Shown here: positions 41,205 through 52,371 of the stretch, piece after piece
Numbering within the stretch: position 1 is the stretch's first letter
Layout: the number at the start of each line of letters is the position of its first letter
DNA from: Valencia hispanica
Lineage: Eukaryota > Chordata > Actinopteri > Cyprinodontiformes > Valenciidae
DNA: 64,000 nt
Assembly (NCBI GenBank): GCA_963556495.2
Contig: OY747704.1
Coordinates: forward strand, 7,152,501 to 7,216,500
Direction of reading: 5' to 3'
Position numbers and translations under genes: made by a program
Notes under the pieces: model-generated
The model's input: only the letters and a program-made list of their open reading frames with translations
The model's database searches: none
What the model was told of the DNA's origin: nothing

Positions 41205-42805
41205 ATGCTTCCAATTGGTAGAATCATTAGACAGCAAGGGATAAATTTCCACAGCTATGCCGATGACACACAACTATATTTATCCATAAATCCTGATGAA
41301 CCCAGTCACTTAGGTAGTTTACAGGCATGTCTGGAAGACATAAAAACATGAATGAATCTAAACTTTTTTCTTTTAAATTCTGACAAGACAGAAGTTGCTG
41401 TCTTTGGACCAGAAGTTCTAAAAAGAAACTGATTAGTCAATCACTTCATCTGGATGGCATTAAATTGGCCAACAGTAATAACGCAAAGAACCTCGGCGTT
41501 ATTTTTGACCAAGACTTGACATTTAAATCCCATATTAAACAGGTTTCTAGGATTTCCTTCTTTCACCTCCGGAATATTGCTAAAATTAGAAACATCCTGT
41601 CCAGGAGTGATGCTGAGAAACTAGTCCATGCATTTGTTACCTCAAGGCTGGACTACTGTAATTCTTTACTATCAGGTAGTCCACAAAATGCCATTAAAAG
41701 CCTTCAGTTGATCCAAAATGCAGCTACAAGCATTCTGATGAATATTAAAAAGAGAGATCACATTTCTCCTGCTTTAGCTTCCCTTCATTGGCTCCCTGTT
41801 AAATACAGAATAGAATTTAAGATCCTTCTTTTTACATACAAAGCCCTTAATATTCAAGCTCCATCATACATCAGAGATCTAATTGTTTCATATGTTCCCA
41901 ACAGAGCACTTCGCTCTCAGACTGCAGGTTTACTTGTAGTTTCTAGGATTTCTAAAAGTAGAATGGGAGGCAGATCTTTTAGTTATCAGGCTCCTCTCCT
42001 GTGGAACCAGCTCCCAGCTTTAGTCCGTGAGGCAGACACTCTGTTTACTTTTAAGGCCAGGCTTAAAACTTTCCTTTTTGATAAAGCTTATAGTTAGAGT
42101 GGCTTAGATCATCCTGAGCTAGCTCTGTAGTTATGCTGCTATAGGCTTAGACTGCTGGAGGACAGACTTACCAATTTTCTTCACTCTGCTACTTCCTTTT
42201 CTACTACTACTCTCCAGTTGTATTACAGTACATTCTGCTATTTCGACTGTTAACTTTGTGTTCTCTCAGTGTTTTTCTCTCCATAGAAGATATACCTGGT
42301 CTGGTATCCTGCTTGGCTGCAATGCCCTGTTGGACGGGGGGCATCGACTGGGATGGTGGTCTTAGTGGCTGAACATCCACTGTGTCCTGTTATGAACTTT
42401 TTACTTTCTGTAACATAGAGAGTACTCTTATATTGGATCTTCTGTTCCTTCTGTGTCTCTGCTCTGTCTTCTCAAACCCCCAGACGGGGGGGCTCAGTAG
42501 GAGCAGATGGCTGCTCCTACTGAGCCTGGTTCTGTTGGAGGTTTCTTCCTGTTAAAGGGGAGTTTTCCTCTCCACCGTTGCTACATGTTTGCTCAGTATG
42601 AAGGATTGCTGAAGGATTGCTGTGGTTGGAAAGTCTGCCCAACCTCATGCCAATGACTGACGCAATCTGCTGGGATTCCTTAAATAGGAAACTTTTGAAC
42701 TGATTGGAATGTTTGTATAAATGTATTGAAATGACTTCTTGTTAAGTGCCTTGAGATGACATCTGTTGTGAATTGGCGCTATATAAATTAACTGAATTGA
42801 ACATA
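41205..42805 (+). mobile_element. L2-type LINE, RT C-terminal half and 3' UTR (plus)
   Basis: The copy begins in the RT palm (YADDTQLYLSINPDEPSH at about 41255-41310) and continues LLNSDKTEVAVFGPE. A 210-residue open frame (41465-42097) follows with FKSHIKQVSRISFFHLRNIA, SRLDYCNSLLSG, ALASLHWLPV and the terminal FKARLKTFLFDKAYS. The 3' UTR ends in TGAATTGGCGCTATATAAATT and AATTGAA. It is about the same age as the copies at 6012 and 18164. The 5' side is occupied by Tc1, which seems to have inserted at a TA of this LINE before a deletion removed the other side. Confidence 0.9.
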
Positions 42806-44010
42806 ACTAGTGGACATTTTTTCCCAATATGGACTAACAAATAATAAAGTAACAGCTTGTGTGACGGACAATGGGAGTAATTTTGTTTAAGGCATTCAAG
42901 GAGTTTCAGATTCCACAAGTAGAGTCTGTGAAGGAAGATAAGAAGTTTCAGAGTGATGAGGATGTAACCTTTACTGATGTTACTGTGCTTAGCGCAGATG
43001 ATGAGGATGGACAGGATGGTCTTTGTTTACTGCCCCCACACCACAGATGTGCTGCTCATATAATAAATCTAATTTCAAACATTGAGGTTGATGCATGGCT
43101 AGAATCCAATATAGAATCAAAGACTGTGTATCGCAGTGCTACTGCAAAATGTTCAGCAATGTGGACCAAGGCCAGCCGTTCTTCACTTGCATCAGAGTAC
43201 CTGGAAGAAATTGTTGGTTAAAAACGTAATTGTTCCAACAGCAATCCGGTGGAAGTCCTACTTCAATGCCTATGCACAGATTGCAGAAATGTCTGTCTCT
43301 GTCATAAACATTTGTTCAAAGCTTCAAATCAAATGCATGAGTGAATAAGAGTACCAGTTTCTTACAGAGTACTATCTGATTATGAAGCCTTTCACAGTCA
43401 CCCTCGACATTCTACAGGGTGAGAAGACTTGTTTTTATGGAACTCTACAACCAACTTTGGAAGTTCTGATAAGCAAAACCTTAGCAACTAAAAATGGCCT
43501 ATTACAAATGACCATTGGGGTTCCTGAAATCATTGTTGGGGCAATAAAAAGTTGATTTGCAAATATAACTGACACAAAAGAAGCCTATCTCTCAGCTCTC
43601 TCCCTCCCAAAGTTCAAGCTTTGCTGGGTGAGAGAAGATGGCAAACGAGACTTCATCAAAGCTCTTCTTACAACAGAGTGTTGCTCCACTCAGAGGAGCC
43701 TTCAGTCACCTTACCCAGTGTTGCTCAGGCTCACTCCATCTCCCATGAGGAGAACTTCTGTTCTTTTGAGGAACACTCTGGAACACTGAGTCCATGTCAG
43801 TAGAGACTGAAGTTATTTCCTTTTTAAACTCAGCATCGACTATGAAATGTCTCCAGTTTCCAAGGATCAAAAAAGTTGCAATCCTATACAATGCACCAAC
43901 ACCATCTAGTCCACCCGTTCAAAGACTTTCAGTCTCGGAAGTCTTAGTTTAACACCTAAACGCTTTCAGCGCCTTCATTTGATGCGATTTAACAAATATT
44001 TCAGTAAGAT
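42806..44010 (+). pseudogene. hAT transposase, C-terminal fragment
   Basis: Frameshifted but ordered hAT blocks are seen. TDNGSNFV then KAFKEFQ is near 42866-42910, and LPPHHRCAAHIINLISNIEV near 43030-43090. Then come ATAKCSAMWTKAS and IVPTAIRWKSYFNAYAQIAE (43228-43290), followed by EYYLIMKPFTVTLDILQGE (43365-43425). Next is a stretch ending GLLQMTIGVPEIIVGAIK. A final SLGSLSLTPKR and LMRFNKYFS (43938-44000) is the hAT dimerisation end. At least five frameshifts or stops are needed. It continues the fragment at 39990-40189. Confidence 0.8.
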
Positions 44011-44755
44011 TGACTGTGGAGGCATAGACTGTACACCACAAAATAGCATCTAGATTAAAACATTTGTTAACATTTTGTTACTTGCATTGTTGTTAGATTT
44101 CTTTGATTTATTTGTCAAGAAAACTATTATTTTGTTACTTAAGTTTAGTTTGTTATATTCATATTTTATGCATATGACTACTCTCAGTGGATTTATTTTT
44201 AGGTTTTACTAGAAGTTCTGCCTCGATTTGATATCTGAACATATGTAAGGCAATTGTTGTGCCTGTGTTCTTTTATTGTTGAAAGTAAGAGTACAGTTTT
44301 CCAGTTGTGGTGACTGTTGAACCTTGAAGGATTTTTTTGGCCTATGTTTAAGCATTGATTTGCATGTGCTGCACTTTTTCCCTATAAGTAGTTTAACACA
44401 TGTTTACACTTACATTTTCTTAAGGAAATATTGAATTTTTTTTTATCACTTTAGATAAAGCACTTTTGTAAAAAACATGTTATGTCCACAAAGCAAAAGT
44501 ACTTGAGACTTGAAGTTCAATAAAAGTGTTAAAAATACAGTATATGTGGTGTCAAATTTGTGTAAAATGTTAATGGATAAGTTACTGTATTTTATATTGC
44601 CACATGTTTAAGATATTTTAACAAAAGTAACTCAAAGTAGTGCAACTCAGTTACATTTTTGAGATGGTTATATGTAATACAACCATATTACATTGTTGAG
44701 GCTGTAATTAGTAATATAAAATATTACAATTTTAATGTAACTTGCCCAACACTAG
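44011..44755 (+). repeat. 3' end of the ancient hAT with right inverted end
   Basis: Noncoding AT-rich sequence leads to TAACTTGCCCAACACTAG (44738-44755). This is the reverse of the CTAGTGTTGGGCAAGTTA type of hAT end and resembles the left end CAGTGTTGGG at 4828. An AATAAAAG signal lies at about 44519. Confidence 0.55.
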
Positions 44756-44960
44756 CAGTTACTGTAGGAGCTATGAATTGGAGTAGATTAGTAAGAACAG
44801 GGTCCAGTGGGCATGTAGTAGGTTGGCTACATGTATAAAGTTGAGTTACACTGTTGTCAAGGAGTGGTGTAATGAAGAAGATGATGCAGTCTGACTTCTG
44901 CATGCTTCTGATTTGGGAAGCTTTGGATGTGAGCAATTTCTAAACTGTTCTAGCTGCCAC
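44756..44960 (-). mobile_element. Old L2-type LINE, RT N-terminal block (minus)
   Basis: The minus strand encodes SQPTTCPLDPVLTNLLQFIA and PTVTA before breaking at the hAT end. TTCPLDP is the conserved start of the L2 RT block. The next residues of the same block (VITCITEISSFPTRLKHSQ) are found at 4828-4770 on the same strand. Confidence 0.65.
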
Positions 44961-45875
44961 TTTGTCAATAAAAATCAGGCAATGGTGTCTGCCATCACAT
45001 TAGTGGTATTTGGCATAAGCTAAGGGCTAAGTAGACATGGATATGGGAAATAGTTTCCTGATGTCAGTAGTACTGTGAATCTTGTAAACGTAGAAAGTAT
45101 TTTTTCGCATTGATGATACTGGCAGAGAATGACGACAATTATTCCCTGGAATTTGTTGAATCTGTAAAGGCTAATACCACAACTGAATGGACCCAAGTGA
45201 CACAACTCAAAGAGGAAGATAAACACAAATATATCTAAATGAACAGGAAGAAAACTTCTCTGGTAGGCCCATGAGTCCTCAGTCTAGGAGAGAGATGAGC
45301 TGGGTTTAACCAGACAGTTTCAAAATGACTTGACAGTGAATATGCAAGACTTTACCTTCCTTCGGTGCACAGAAGAACCTTGAGTGACAGGGTAGGGAAC
45401 AGGTCCAAAGCTCAGAGATTCTCTCCTTTTCAGGATCTGTTGATTTAAACAAATTCCATATTCAGAATCCAAATCTTAAACCCAGAATCCTAATCCAAAA
45501 TCCAGAATCCTATTCCAAGGGCCAGAATTAAAGTGACTAGTCAGAGAGAGAACATGGGTAATGCACCATAAAACAATCCAATCAAGAATCCAATTTACAA
45601 CTCAAAGAGGGAAGAGGCAGAGGCAGGGTCAAAAACAGTCCAGGTCAAATCTCAAGAATGCAGGCAAAATACTTTGTAAAGAAAGGGCTGAAAAGCTGAG
45701 GCAGTTCTGCAGACTATCTGTAGGGAACTGGAGAACACAGTTGAGCTTTATAGGCAGCAGCACATGTGCATACAATTACGGAAATCAGAGGGAAATGGTG
45801 CATTCAAGGCAGGCTGGGAAATTAGAAATAACAGCTCAAACTATTACAGAATCTGCTGAATCTTTTGATTTGATC
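44961..45875. other. Unassigned intergenic sequence
   Basis: No clear coding signal. A short degenerate array of CCAGAATCC/CCAATCC-like words lies at 45455-45535. The region may include the 5' side of the old L2, but I cannot show it. Confidence 0.35.
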
Positions 45876-46660
45876 ATGTCAGGGAGTGCGGTGTGGTGCA
45901 TGGACCCAAACACAGACGCCATGGAAAGGTGCAAGGATGGTTATTAAAGTGCTGCTAGCTGAAGTGACTTCATGGCCGAGCAGGCTGAGGCTGACTTCAT
46001 GGCCGAGCAGGCTGAGGCTGACTTCATGGCCAAGCAGGCTGAGGCTGACTTCATGGCCGAGCAGGTTGAGGCTGACTTCGGGGAGGTCAGAGCTGGAGCC
46101 GGAGGTGAGACAGAGGAAGCTGGTCTTGACGGGCTGACGAGAGCCGAAGGACTAGGAGGAGCCAGTGCGCCATTCGCGGCAGGGAGGACCAGGAACGAGC
46201 GGACAGCTTGGACTTCCTCCCCGGAAACAGCACTACCTCGACGGCGTCACTGCTTGTGAGGAGGTGGTGGGAGTGCTGCATCGGTCGGCAAAAGATCCGG
46301 CGAGGGAGCAGCGGCTGCGCAGGCAGTTGGTGAGGGGGTGACGCTCTGCTCTCTGCTCCTGGAAGCAGTCCCGGTGCGGCAGGATCCCCGACGGCGGCAA
46401 GATGGTGGAGACGGAGAGGGTGGACCGAGGATCTGCTCCCACACTTCCTGGCGAACCCTCTCCCCCTCGTGCCGCAGCGTGGTGAGATCCTGGGTGAAGA
46501 ATACATTCTGGAACTGAGGAAGAACTTAGAGAATCTCCTCAGCTCCGGAGATGCATAGCGGAAGGTGAGGGAAGATGGAGATCCTGGAAAGGTTCATCCA
46601 GACATCTCTTTGCAGGGCGGCGATCTCCTTGGCGAGTGCTGGGTCCATCTTTTACTGCCG
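45876..46660 (-). mobile_element. Gypsy-type (Tf1/sushi-like) element remnant (minus)
   Basis: At the left is a minus-strand LTR right end (TGTCAGGGAGTGCGGTGTGG, 45876-45950) with an upstream TTTAATAACC. At the right, a gag frame starts at 46648 just inside another LTR end. The frame begins MDPALAKEIAALQRDVWMN and has NVFFTQDLTTLRHEGERVR. MDPA... starts and an LTR-adjacent ATG are typical of sushi-type chromoviruses. Between gag and the left LTR end, all of pol and the left part of the LTR are missing. Confidence 0.55.
45966..46073 (+). repeat. 27-bp tandem repeat, four units
   Basis: Units starting GACTTCATGGCCGAGCAGG are repeated at 45966, 45993, 46020 and 46047 with one or two changes each. 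The 27-base period is divisible by 3 and encodes a nine-residue repeat (SASACSAMK-like) in the gag frame on the minus strand. Confidence 0.9.
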
Positions 46661-46667
46661 GATCATT

Positions 46668-46917
46668 CTGTCAGGGAAATCCAGTGTGGTGCATGGACTC
46701 AAACGCAGACGCCGGTTGAAAATGCAAGGTTGTATTGTTGATGTCCCCATGGTGTGTTTCCCTGCCGTCTCCTTCCTGCTCGATATCCTGTCTTCCCATT
46801 CCTGCCATCACCATCATCATCAACGGCTCCCCTAACAGCACCTCAATAAAAAACCTTGCACTTTCAACCGGCGTCTGCGTTTGGGTCCATGCACCACACT
46901 GCATTTCCCTGACAGAT
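46668..46917. repeat. Inverted pair of gypsy LTR ends (hairpin-forming)
   Basis: The left arm (CTGTCAGGGAAATCCAGTGT onward, 46668 to about 46735) is the reverse complement, over about 65 bases, of the right arm ending CATTTCCCTGACAG (46917). The middle (46745-46860) matches the right half of the solo LTR at 12030-12150. So this is an LTR whose left half was replaced by an inverted copy of its own right end, not a classical MITE. Confidence 0.7.
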
Positions 46918-47180
46918 CACCTCTGTAGCTCGGATGTTGGTGCTAAGGATAACTGAAGAGTAATACTGAGCAAATGGTTGGACAGTGATGGTCAAACAGG
47001 TTTGGTAGTGGACACAGACTATCCAGAGAAGACCTTAGTACATATCTAGATCAGAGTGACTCTTTGGTTTTATTAACCTCAAGGGAGGAGAGTGTACTGA
47101 AGAATGGAAGACTAAAGGCAACAGATGAGGAGAAGTGGGTGGGCGATAGGTCCAGTTCAATTAAAAATACTTTATTTTTC
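46918..47180. other. Unassigned intergenic sequence
   Basis: No recognisable coding or repeat feature. Confidence 0.4.
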
Positions 47181-47184
47181 CCAG

Positions 47185-47465
47185 AGTGGCAGCTGGTAGC
47201 ACTGTTGCCTTGCAGCAAAAAGGCCCGGGTTCGAATCCCGGCCTGGGGTCTTTCTGCATGGAGTTTGCATGCTCTCCCTGTCTATGCGTGCTTTCTCTCC
47301 GGGTACCCCAGCTTCCTCCCACAGTCCAAAAAAACAAGCTAGGTATGAGTGTGTGGGTGCATGGTTCTTTGTCCGGTGTGTCTCTGTGTTGCCCTGCGAT
47401 GGACTGGTGGACTCTCGCCCTGTGAGTGCTGGAGATAGGCAGACACATCTTTTCAGCTCCGCCCA
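47185..47465 (+). mobile_element. tRNA-derived SINE with LINE-like tail
   Basis: Box A-like GCTGGTAGCACTG (47192-47204) and box B GGTTCGAATCC (47228-47238) are followed by CTGCATGGAGTTTGCATG and CTCTCCGGGTACCCC. Then come CTTCCTCCCACAGTCC and a tail with TGCCCTGCGATGGACTGG and GCTGGAGATAGGCA. This is a very common teleost SINE. The open frames through it on both strands are not genes. Confidence 0.85.
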
Positions 47466-48444
47466 CAATGGTTCTATGGGACTGATAATAAGGCTTTATG
47501 ATGGACATTCTGAAGGATTTACTTTGTTTTACTTAAGTTACTTTGTAACTAAGTTGGAATTTGGAATTGATTAGGGACACTAGACATTTACCTGTGTTGT
47601 GTCGTAGACTTTACAGCAATCCCTTATACTTATTCTACTTCCTGTCCTCACTGACATCTGCTTAAGGCATGAGCTAATATGTACACATGCAGTTTAACAA
47701 GAAGTATATACTCCTCTACTGTGCCTTCAAAGGAACCGAGAAGCTGAAGACCTGTGTGAGCTTATTTAATTACTGGGAGTGCTGGACTTTGATTAAGACC
47801 ACTTCCTCGATCAATACAGTTCACTAGCTTGTCACTGCTGGGCACTCTGAAAGCTGTGCCAAACATCCTTGTGTACACCTACGCACGCACGCACGCACGC
47901 ACACACGCACACACACATACACACATACACTCACACATTGTGTAATTCAAAGCATTTGTTGTTATTGGCATTCAGAATTAACCCAGAAGGTGGATAATCT
48001 TTTAATATAATGTTTTGTTCCTTATTCCAAAAGGTATTCCGAGCAAATTATAAAGATACTGATCAGTGAGCTGATTGTTTTTACAGTTTATCTCATAAAT
48101 GCAAAAGCTTCTAAAAAACATCTAAACATGGCTTTTAACTGTGCAGACAGACACAGACTCTGTAAACTGTTGAAAAAGGACTGAAACCCGGTGCTTTATT
48201 GTTGTTAGATTAAAATCTCTTATCCCAAAAGCAGACCCCGACAAACCAAAACAGATTAACAGTAGAATTAAAACTCAAAAGTACTTTCTATAATAGGCAT
48301 AACGTCTGGCAAAAATATAGATTTATTACTAATAAAAGAACCACAGTCATGGTAATTTTGAAAGATTCAACCAATTCCAGACCCTATGCACACGGTCTCA
48401 AACAGCTTCTGAATTTAAATCTACTAAGAACTTTGAGTTACTGG
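47466..48444. other. Intergenic sequence with a (CGCA)n/(CA)n microsatellite
   Basis: CGCACGCACGCACGCACACA-type repeats run at about 47882-47935. Nothing coding is seen elsewhere. The last bases GTTACTGG (48437-48444) are the target duplication of the next hAT. Confidence 0.6.
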
Positions 48445-49288
48445 TAGTGCTGTCATGACATGAAAAAAACTATGAGATTAATTAATTATGATCTGTAATT
48501 AATTAATCTAAATAATCTCTTTTATAAACCTAATAGTTGCTGAGAAAAGCTCTCATCTTGAGGTATTTTCATTTAAATGCATTTCATTATTGTGGCAGAA
48601 CAAATATATAACAAAAAAGTGGCTTTATGAAGTCATTTATTGTTTCTGACAGATTTACAAATGTATTCCCAGCCAATTACATTTCTCTGTTTTTAAGACT
48701 AGTCCCAGTGCTGCCTGCCTGCAATTTCGATTTTGAGCATCTGCGCTTCATTATCATTCGGGACTCACTGAGGTAAATATCTTCTCTGAGTCCAGATAGA
48801 CCTGTGGGCGGGCAGAACTGCAGCACGCGGCGTGCCTGCCTGCTGTGAACGATCCGAGATGGAAGACGAGCCCACAGCTCCTCCGCTGCTCAGTGAGAGT
48901 AACAAGGATACATGCTTAACCCAAAATTCTCCAATAACCCCAGAAAAAGTCGCTAGCTTTTTTGCTAGTCACTTTTTTGAAAAATAATTGCTGGAGGGGT
49001 CTAAAAACTCGCTAAATATAGCGACCGAAACGCTAAATTGGCAACACTGTCTGCAACTCATTGCTCATCCTGACTCATCTTGCCCTCACCACTACAACTT
49101 CAACTCATGATAAGCAGGCCTACAGACAATGTCCACTTTAGGGTGTGGTTAACCCCTAACAACTCGAGAATAAGAAGCCAAAAGCATAAAAACAGATTTT
49201 ATTTAAGGGATACTCCCATGCAGAAACAGTAAAATTAAAGATAAAAATTTTGATTAACGCGATTAAAAAACAGCGCACTAAATATGGC

Positions 49289-49763
49289 TGTAACTATGGA
49301 AAATTAATTATTAAGAAAGATCTGTTCTGTGTATTTCATGTACTGATAGTTACTGTGTGCCAGCTCCTTGTGATATGGTGACCAATCTGATTATTTGACA
49401 CTGTATGAATTTGAGTCAGGACAACTTCTACTGATTTAGGCTCTTACATCCTGGGTTGGCATAGCAACTCTCTTTTATATCTAAGGACGTCCTGACATAC
49501 ATTGATTATGCTTCCACTATCAAGGGCCTGAAGCCTGCGAGTCTAATTTTCTCATACTGCATAAATGTTTGCTGATGTCATGTTAATAGGAGTCAGGATT
49601 ACTGAACCTATATAATTCTGTGTCTTCTTTTGGAAGGCAGGTCAGTATTGCACCTTTTCTGTTAACGCTGCACCTCCTTGCTTGATCAACCAGGTGTGTA
49701 TTAAAACCTCAAAATATCTGAAGGAATCTCTTTCATCTCTTTTATCTAAGAACTTCGACCATA
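49289..49763 (+). repeat. 5' LTR of the second ERV
   Basis: Starts about TGTAACTATGGAAAAT and ends near CGACCATA. It shares long blocks with 57479-57985, for example GATATGGTGACCAATCTGAT and TTTGGAAGGCAGGTCAGTAT. Confidence 0.8.
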
Positions 49764-49765
49764 GT

Positions 49766-49782
49766 TTGACGCTCCACGTGGG
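49766..49782 (+). other. Candidate primer binding site, tRNA-Lys-like
   Basis: TGACGCTCCACGTGGG matches the complement of tRNA-Lys1,2 (TGGCGCCCAACGTGGG) at 13 of 16 positions and sits just after the LTR. The match is imperfect, so the tRNA assignment is tentative. Confidence 0.45.
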
Positions 49783-50469
49783 TTCCAGCGTGCGGAAGGA
49801 CTGGCCAAGAGCCGCCAATGAGTCACAAAGACCCGGTAGGTGCAGCCCCCAGCCCTTCAAGATCTCCGATTAGCCCTTTTTAGGAGCAGGAAGGGACTTG
49901 GCTCCTCTCGTTTGAGATTGATTGCCGCCTAGAAATCCGAATCTGTTCTCTCCTTGGGAGAAGGACAAACGGTGAGATTGATTTCTTCCATAAAATTAAT
50001 TAGTCTATTGGGGAAAAAAGAGGTAGCGCTTTTTCATATACTTTCGCTTTGAAAAGAGTATATAAATAAGTGTTTTGCTGTGCTTTGACTATAAAAAACG
50101 AGCGTTGGCTGTTTATGTGTGGTTCTCTGAACTCACTGGGGCTGTAAATTAATCTCAATTAATTAATCAGATGGTGTTTTTTTTTTTTAGCTTTTTAGCC
50201 GAAAAACGAAAGTGTTCCTGCAGGTTAAAATATAAATAAAATAGCAAGTGTTCGGTGCAGAAAAATGGGGTCTGTAAACTCAAGTTCTCCTCCACCAGAC
50301 AGCAAAATATGTTGTTTAAGGGCTTAAAAGTATGGGACGGGGATTTTGGAAAATATTAATTTCTGGATATCTGAGCGGAAACTTCCGATCGGGAGCAGTT
50401 TAGAGGTATCTGAGCTGGAAAGAAATCGGGAATAAAATTGATTTAGAGTGGGAACGGCTTAAAAACACT
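49783..50469 (+). other. Leader of the second ERV
   Basis: About 690 bases between PBS and the first gag frame. Nothing coding is recognised; a T-rich run lies at about 50179-50190. Confidence 0.45.
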
Positions 50470-52043
50470 ATGTTTGTGCGGGGTACTGACTATAAAAAGT
50501 TTGAAAAGCTTAAACGTTTTTGGGAGACCAGGATGGATGAAGCAAAATGCTGCGAGCGAAAAGCAGGTTTTAGAAATTTAGGGGGTAGCATGGATATTTT
50601 TAGCACGGTGACAGGAAGAACTGAAAATACGTCTTTAAAACCTGATCGCTCCACACGTAAACAAAATAAGAAGCAGACACATTTTCCAAAAAAACCATCC
50701 GCGCCTGCTGATCTCACATCAACAAATGAACATGTCAGACTTTCACTGGGGCAGCTAGATCTACACACAATCTGCCTCGACCTCCTCCTTATGTTTCAGC
50801 AGCCTCAGAGGAGGACATGGTTAGAGATCTACAAGCTCTCTCGATGACGAATCCTTATCCAGACTTGGACTGCGCTCCACCGACACACCAATCAATGACG
50901 ACTACTCAGGGAGTGAAGGGAGAAGCAGCCAATCCCGAGTAAACTGAGGTGGGTCCCAAAGATGATTGGCAGCCAGGGCAACCAGAGGCACGCGCCGGAG
51001 CGTCAGCAAAGGCGGAGCACAAACCAGAGCGACAGGTTGATCCACCAACTGCCGCTCAAGCAACAGAACCTCAAGCAGCAGAGCCCACCAATCTGGAGTA
51101 CCGCACATTGAATCAATTCGTCAACAAGCCGCCATCTTGCTCTCCTCCCCCGTCGTCTAGAACAAGAGTAAAAGACAAGATCGCAGCCGAGCGAAATCCT
51201 TCGGAAAACCTCACTCCTTCGAAGGTAAGCCTTACACAAGCGGCTAACAATATCTTGTCGGCTCCCATGTTGGAAGTTGCAGGGAATAATGGGCCAGTGA
51301 TGGTTTTTCGTCAGTCGTCTGACCGTGACATGGAGGAAGCCATTGAACGACTCCCAGAAATAGTTGGAAACGGAAAACAGTTTGCAACAGAGCTGGAGGA
51401 ATTCTGTATGATTCGCCAAAATCAGGTGAGTAATCAAAAATAAGTTGAAATCTGCAGATGCTAGCAAGCTAGCTGGAAACTTACCTAACCCTGATATCCG
51501 CATAAAAGAGGTGCCATCAGATGAAGGGCCATCAGCTAAGGAAAGAGGAGCTAACGCTGAGTATTATGTGGCTATCATGAAACTGTGTAAAGCGATTGAT
51601 AAAGTTTCCCACCAAGCCCAATGTAACTGTGTTACATGTTGTCAAGCAAAGGCTGAACGAGGCTGCGGATGACTTTCTTCACAGATTGGAGGAAGCATTT
51701 GAAAGGCACAGCGGACTAACAAAGCCAGAGGAGATACGTGGTTGTCTGGGAGTCGACGCTTTGGGATCGAATTCTGGCTCAGCTGCTTCCAGAGCTGTGG
51801 ACCGAGGTAACTGATAAATATATTGGACTAGCCCAAGGAATTAATTATTCTGAACTATGCAACACTACAGCCGTCCACAGTCAGCTAACCACCGCAGAGT
51901 TTCACCAGAGGACAATGACCGTTGCTATCGCTGCAGGAGACGTGGACATTTTAGAGACCAATGTGGGAAGGCATGTCCGACTTCATCAGCCAGACAGAGA
52001 GGCCGTCACCAAGCCAGCTGGGCTAGATGATTTCCAGAAATAA
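50470..52043 (+). pseudogene. gag: Gag of the second ERV, frameshifted
   Basis: Frames at 50470-50847, 50949-51443 and 51445-52043 form one decayed Gag. A basic N-terminal part, a Pro/Ala/Gln-rich middle and a capsid-like region are seen, the last with NVTVLHVVKQRLNEAADDFL and RLEEAFERHSGL near 51620-51710. A zinc knuckle CYRCRRRGHFRDQC lies near 51929-51970 (CX2CX4HX4C). At least three frame changes are needed. Confidence 0.65.
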
Positions 52044-52371
52044 CCAGAAAGGAGAATTCTCCATTTTGCCAACCGATGGATCTGCAGGTCTGACATGCAC
52101 ACAAACACACACAGACACATCCAATCACATTGAAAGAGATAAACAAACTGTTTTTTTGTGATAAAAAACCTACTGTTTGCAATGAAAAATCTGCAATTTC
52201 CAATGAAACTTCTGCTCTTTGCAAGGAAGAATCTGCTTTCTGCACTAATAAAACTAGCCCTCACACCTTGACAACAGAAGCCATGAATATTTAGAGAAAC
52301 AACAACAGACACCAACTGGTACGTATGCTCACCTCATTTCAGAAGCATACAAGGCCTTACCTATTCTGTCT

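Larger units (their letters stand above)
4828..44755 (+). mobile_element. Ancient hAT transposon expanded to about 40 kb by nested insertions
   Basis: The left end CAGTGTTGGG (4828-4837) continues after a nested hAT at 7855-7918 as a G/T-A-rich subterminal region. The right end reads CTTGCCCAACACTAG (44741-44755). Both match the CAGTGTTGGG-type ends of teleost hAT elements. Two plus-strand fragments of a hAT transposase (39990-40189 and 42806-44010) lie inside. A minus-strand L2 reverse transcriptase is interrupted exactly at these two ends. A diverged 8-bp duplication (GGCACAGA-like at the left, GTAACTGC-like at the right, in L2 orientation) is possible but weak. Everything else between the ends is later insertion. 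The ends are inferred; the two subterminal regions are not alike. Confidence 0.45.

Noticed and set aside
45966..46073. CRISPR-like array
   Set aside because: The units are contiguous 27-base tandem copies without spacers, inside a eukaryotic retroelement.
46668..46917. Classical MITE with 65-bp inverted ends
   Set aside because: Its middle and right arm match a gypsy LTR (11885-12197), and no target duplication was found, so an inverted LTR is the simpler explanation.
47192..47238. Functional tRNA gene
   Set aside because: Same reason: SINE head with a long tRNA-unrelated body.
47161..47574. Overlapping open frames on both strands
   Set aside because: They run through a tRNA-derived SINE with clear A and B boxes.
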